6,983 nucleotides of DNA from Lachnospiraceae bacterium UBA3820 (GTDB taxonomy: Bacteria > Bacillota > Clostridia > Lachnospirales > Lachnospiraceae): positions 1-6,983 of the forward strand of contig DFDU01000094.1 of NCBI GenBank assembly GCA_002369325.1. Direction: 5' to 3'. A model generated the notes under the pieces. It did no database searches. It was not told the origin of the DNA and saw nothing but the letters and a program-made list of their open reading frames with translations. This document shows positions 5,095 through 6,983 of this stretch, in pieces. The translations under genes and the position numbers were made by a program. Position 1 is the first letter of the stretch, and every line of letters starts with the position of its first letter.

Positions 5095-5242
5095 TATATT
5101 TTAATAACCTATTGAAGCAAATTTAAATTATCCGAACAATACAATTTTTAACATACGGCTGATGATAATTATATTATCCGGTCAAATAAAATTAAGTTAA
5201 CTCCATCCATACTTCTATAAAAGCTAACCCCGCTATAACAAA

Positions 5243-5274
5243 AAAACGATTGGCATTTTACTGCCAACCGTTTT
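5243..5274 (-). terminator. intrinsic terminator of the AGCS symporter gene
   Basis: Stem AAAACGATTGGCA (5243-5255) with TGCCAACCGTTTT (5262-5274), one A/C mismatch and a six-base loop. A run of Ts follows on the minus strand. It is 17 bp beyond the symporter stop. Because A-runs flank the other side, it could also stop plus-strand transcription. Confidence 0.85.
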
Positions 5275-5291
5275 TATCCTTATATATAATA

Positions 5292-6821
5292 TTAATCATT
5301 AAGAGTATTCTTATGATCTTCCTGAATTTCCGGATGGAATGAAAGAATAGGTTCTTCATCAATTCCCTTGATATTTCGATTTACATAGTTCTTAGTCAGC
5401 TTCATAACAAGCGGAATAAGAGTAATAACGCCGATAAGGTTAGGAATCATCATAAGTCCGTTAAATGTATCGGATATATCCCAGGCTATTGAAGAAGTCA
5501 TAATCGAACCGGAAACTATAAGAAGCACGAAGAAAATTCTGTAATACTTCGATGACTTCTCACCGAAAAGATATTCCCATGAACGGGTTCCGTACTGGGA
5601 CCATCCAAGAATAGTTGTAAATGCAAAAAGCAAAATTGCAAGAGATACAAATATTTCACCGGATTTACCAAATACATTTGAAAAAGCATAAGCAACAAGA
5701 GTAGCATCATCTGTTCCTTCAGCAGCAAGACCTGTGTTTAAATCAATCGCACCGGATGAAAGAACTACAAGTGCAGTCATAGTACATACAACTATTGTGT
5801 CAAAGAATACTTCAAAAATTCCCCACATGCCCTGAATAACAGGTTCCTTAACATTTGATGACGAGTGTACCATAACAGATGAACCAAGACCGGCTTCATT
5901 TGAAAATACACCTCTCTTACATCCCTGAACTACAGCCTGTTTAATAAGCAGTCCTCCCGCAGCTCCGCCTACAGCCTTAAAATCAAATGCACATCTGAAA
6001 ATAACACCAAACATGCTTCCTAAATCAGAAAAATGATAAATAACTATAGTAAGAGAACCAAGTATATATAATACGGCCATAAACGGAATAACTTTTTCAG
6101 CAAAAGCCGCAATTCTCTGAAGTCCTCCGATAATGATAAGACCTGCAAGAATCATAATTACAATACCTATTACAAGTGCCGGAATCGAGATACCCGTATC
6201 ACCGATTTCAGCAGTTGAATCACTGAAAAATGTCGACTTGAGGTTAAGTGTAATCTTATTAACCTGCCCCATATTTCCAATACCAAATGATGCAAGTATT
6301 GCAAATATCGAGAATAAAACCGCAAGAACAGAGCCGAGCGTTTTACAATTTTTCTTTGAGCCAAGTCCATCCTTAAGATAATACATGGCACCTCCGCACC
6401 ATTCGCCCTTACTGTTCTTTCTTCTATAATAAATACCCAGAATATTTTCGGAATAGTTTGTCATCATACCAAAAAATGCAGCAACCCACATCCAAAAAAC
6501 TGCTCCGGCACCACCTATAACGATAGCACTTGATACACCTGCTATATTACCCGTACCTATAGTTGCGGCAAGCGCAGTACAAAGAGCCTGAAACTGAGAA
6601 ATAGATTTTTTATCGGTTTTTCTGGTAGCCTTACTTTCTTTCTTAAAGACACCTCCTATGGTATTCTTCCACCAATGTCCTATATGACTAACCTGAAAAA
6701 ACTTTGTTGCGAATGTTGTAATGATACCCGTACCAATCAATAAAATAATGCCGACCTTAACCCATACAAAATCATTAATGGTACTGTTGACATCTTTTAA
6801 AGCACTCAAGAATTCTTTCAT
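5292..6821 (-). CDS. sodium:alanine/glycine symporter (AGCS family)
   Basis: Integral membrane carrier that imports alanine, glycine or related amino acids with Na+ (AGCS family, AlsT/DagA-like). The 509-aa length and roughly 10-11 hydrophobic segments are normal for the family. Visible motifs: ALAATIGTGNIAGVSSAIVIG (83-103), the family signature GGAGAVFWMWVAAFFG (103-118), WCGGAMYYLKDGLG (141-154), GCKRGVFSNEAGLGSSVMVHS (300-320), QGMWGIFEVFFDTIVVCTMTAL (330-351), and GWSQYGTRSWEYLFG (406-420). The cytoplasmic C-terminal tail (about 480-509) is charged. The ATG (6819-6821) has AGAGGAAG (6828-6835) six bases upstream. It is monocistronic, with its own terminator at 5243-5274. The substrate (Ala, Gly or Gln) cannot be settled from sequence alone. 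Confidence 0.95.
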   Translation of the reverse strand: MKEFLSALKDVNSTINDFVWVKVGIILLIGTGIITTFATKFFQVSHIGHWWKNTIGGVFKKESKATRKTDKKSISQFQALCTALAATIGTGNIAGVSSAIVIGGAGAVFWMWVAAFFGMMTNYSENILGIYYRRKNSKGEWCGGAMYYLKDGLGSKKNCKTLGSVLAVLFSIFAILASFGIGNMGQVNKITLNLKSTFFSDSTAEIGDTGISIPALVIGIVIMILAGLIIIGGLQRIAAFAEKVIPFMAVLYILGSLTIVIYHFSDLGSMFGVIFRCAFDFKAVGGAAGGLLIKQAVVQGCKRGVFSNEAGLGSSVMVHSSSNVKEPVIQGMWGIFEVFFDTIVVCTMTALVVLSSGAIDLNTGLAAEGTDDATLVAYAFSNVFGKSGEIFVSLAILLFAFTTILGWSQYGTRSWEYLFGEKSSKYYRIFFVLLIVSGSIMTSSIAWDISDTFNGLMMIPNLIGVITLIPLVMKLTKNYVNRNIKGIDEEPILSFHPEIQEDHKNTLND

Positions 6822-6857
6822 AATAAACTTCCTCTCATAATAATATCTCTTGTAATA

Positions 6858-6868
6858 ATTATATTATA
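6858..6868 (-). promoter_or_regulatory. candidate -10 region of the AGCS symporter gene
   Basis: Two overlapping perfect TATAAT hexamers on the minus strand (6863-6868 and 6858-6863) lie 37-47 bp upstream of the start codon. No good -35 hexamer is found at 16-18 bases upstream, and the stretch is AT-rich, so the call is tentative. Confidence 0.35.
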
Positions 6869-6914
6869 TAAATTCCTTTGTATATCCACGTTACACACAG
6901 GAAAGTATTTTTAC

Positions 6915-6951
6915 AAAAAAATGCAGTAAATCCAAGTTAAGACTTACTGCA
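6915..6951 (-). terminator. intrinsic terminator after the tRNA gene
   Basis: Perfect 8-bp stem TGCAGTAA (6922-6929) with TTACTGCA (6944-6951). Two further pairs can form after a mismatch. Seven Ts follow on the minus strand (6915-6921). It is 12 bp beyond the tRNA 3' end, so it ends the tRNA transcript before the symporter promoter region. Confidence 0.85.
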
Positions 6952-6963
6952 CCGTTGCATTCG

Positions 6964-6983
6964 TGCCCAGAGCCGGAATCGAA
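6964..6983 (-). tRNA. 3' end of a tRNA gene (isotype not determinable)
   Basis: Read on the minus strand, the sequence starts at the T-loop TTCGATT, followed by the T-stem 3' strand CCGGC, the acceptor 3' strand TCTGGGC and discriminator A (6964). The predicted acceptor 5' strand is GCCCAGA. The next bases are CGA, so the CCA tail is not encoded and must be added by CCA-adding enzyme. The anticodon lies beyond the right edge, so no amino acid can be assigned. Confidence 0.75.

Noticed and set aside
5164..5178. A second Fur-like palindrome, GATAAT-TAT-ATTATC.
   Set aside because: The half-sites are separated by three bases instead of one and no promoter context fits; it is expected in such AT-rich DNA.

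Overview
The window is AT-rich, and its gene order rpmG-secE-nusG-rplK-rplA is the classic Firmicutes ribosomal-protein/transcription cluster. Together with a FliD-like protein, an AGCS amino-acid carrier and the style of the proteins, this suggests a low-GC Clostridia, most likely a member of the Lachnospiraceae. That placement is inferred from protein resemblance and was not checked by search.

Positions 1-2116 hold the minus-strand operon. A good sigma-A promoter (2088-2116) reads into rpmG (49 aa, GTG start), secE, nusG, rplK and the first half of rplA, which runs off the left edge. The genes are closely packed with strong Shine-Dalgarno sites. The exception is a 170-bp gap between rplK and rplA. 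It carries a compact mimic of the 23S rRNA binding site of protein L1 directly against the rplA ribosome binding site, and upstream of that a GC-richer, strongly palindromic stretch that can fold into several stem-loops.

Positions 2014-2367 are a divergent intergenic region. It contains the operon promoter, helically phased A-tracts just upstream of it, and a near-perfect Fur-type 7-1-7 palindrome close to the next gene. Positions 2368-3636 (plus strand) encode a stand-alone FliD-like protein that lacks the usual terminal helices of the flagellar cap. It ends at a 13-bp hairpin terminator shared with the convergent genes.

Positions 3736-5006 (minus) hold an unrecognised 134-aa protein gene and, upstream of it, a 16S rRNA pseudouridine synthase of the RsuA family. 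The latter has a good promoter, with a dyad sitting on the predicted start point. Positions 5292-6821 (minus) encode an AGCS sodium:alanine/glycine symporter with its own terminator. The right edge holds the 3' end of a tRNA gene, followed by its terminator.

Most of the window is housekeeping. The parts that deserve attention are the FliD-like gene with its Fur-like operator and the structured rplK-rplA spacer. I did not find a defence system, a mobile element or a CRISPR array.
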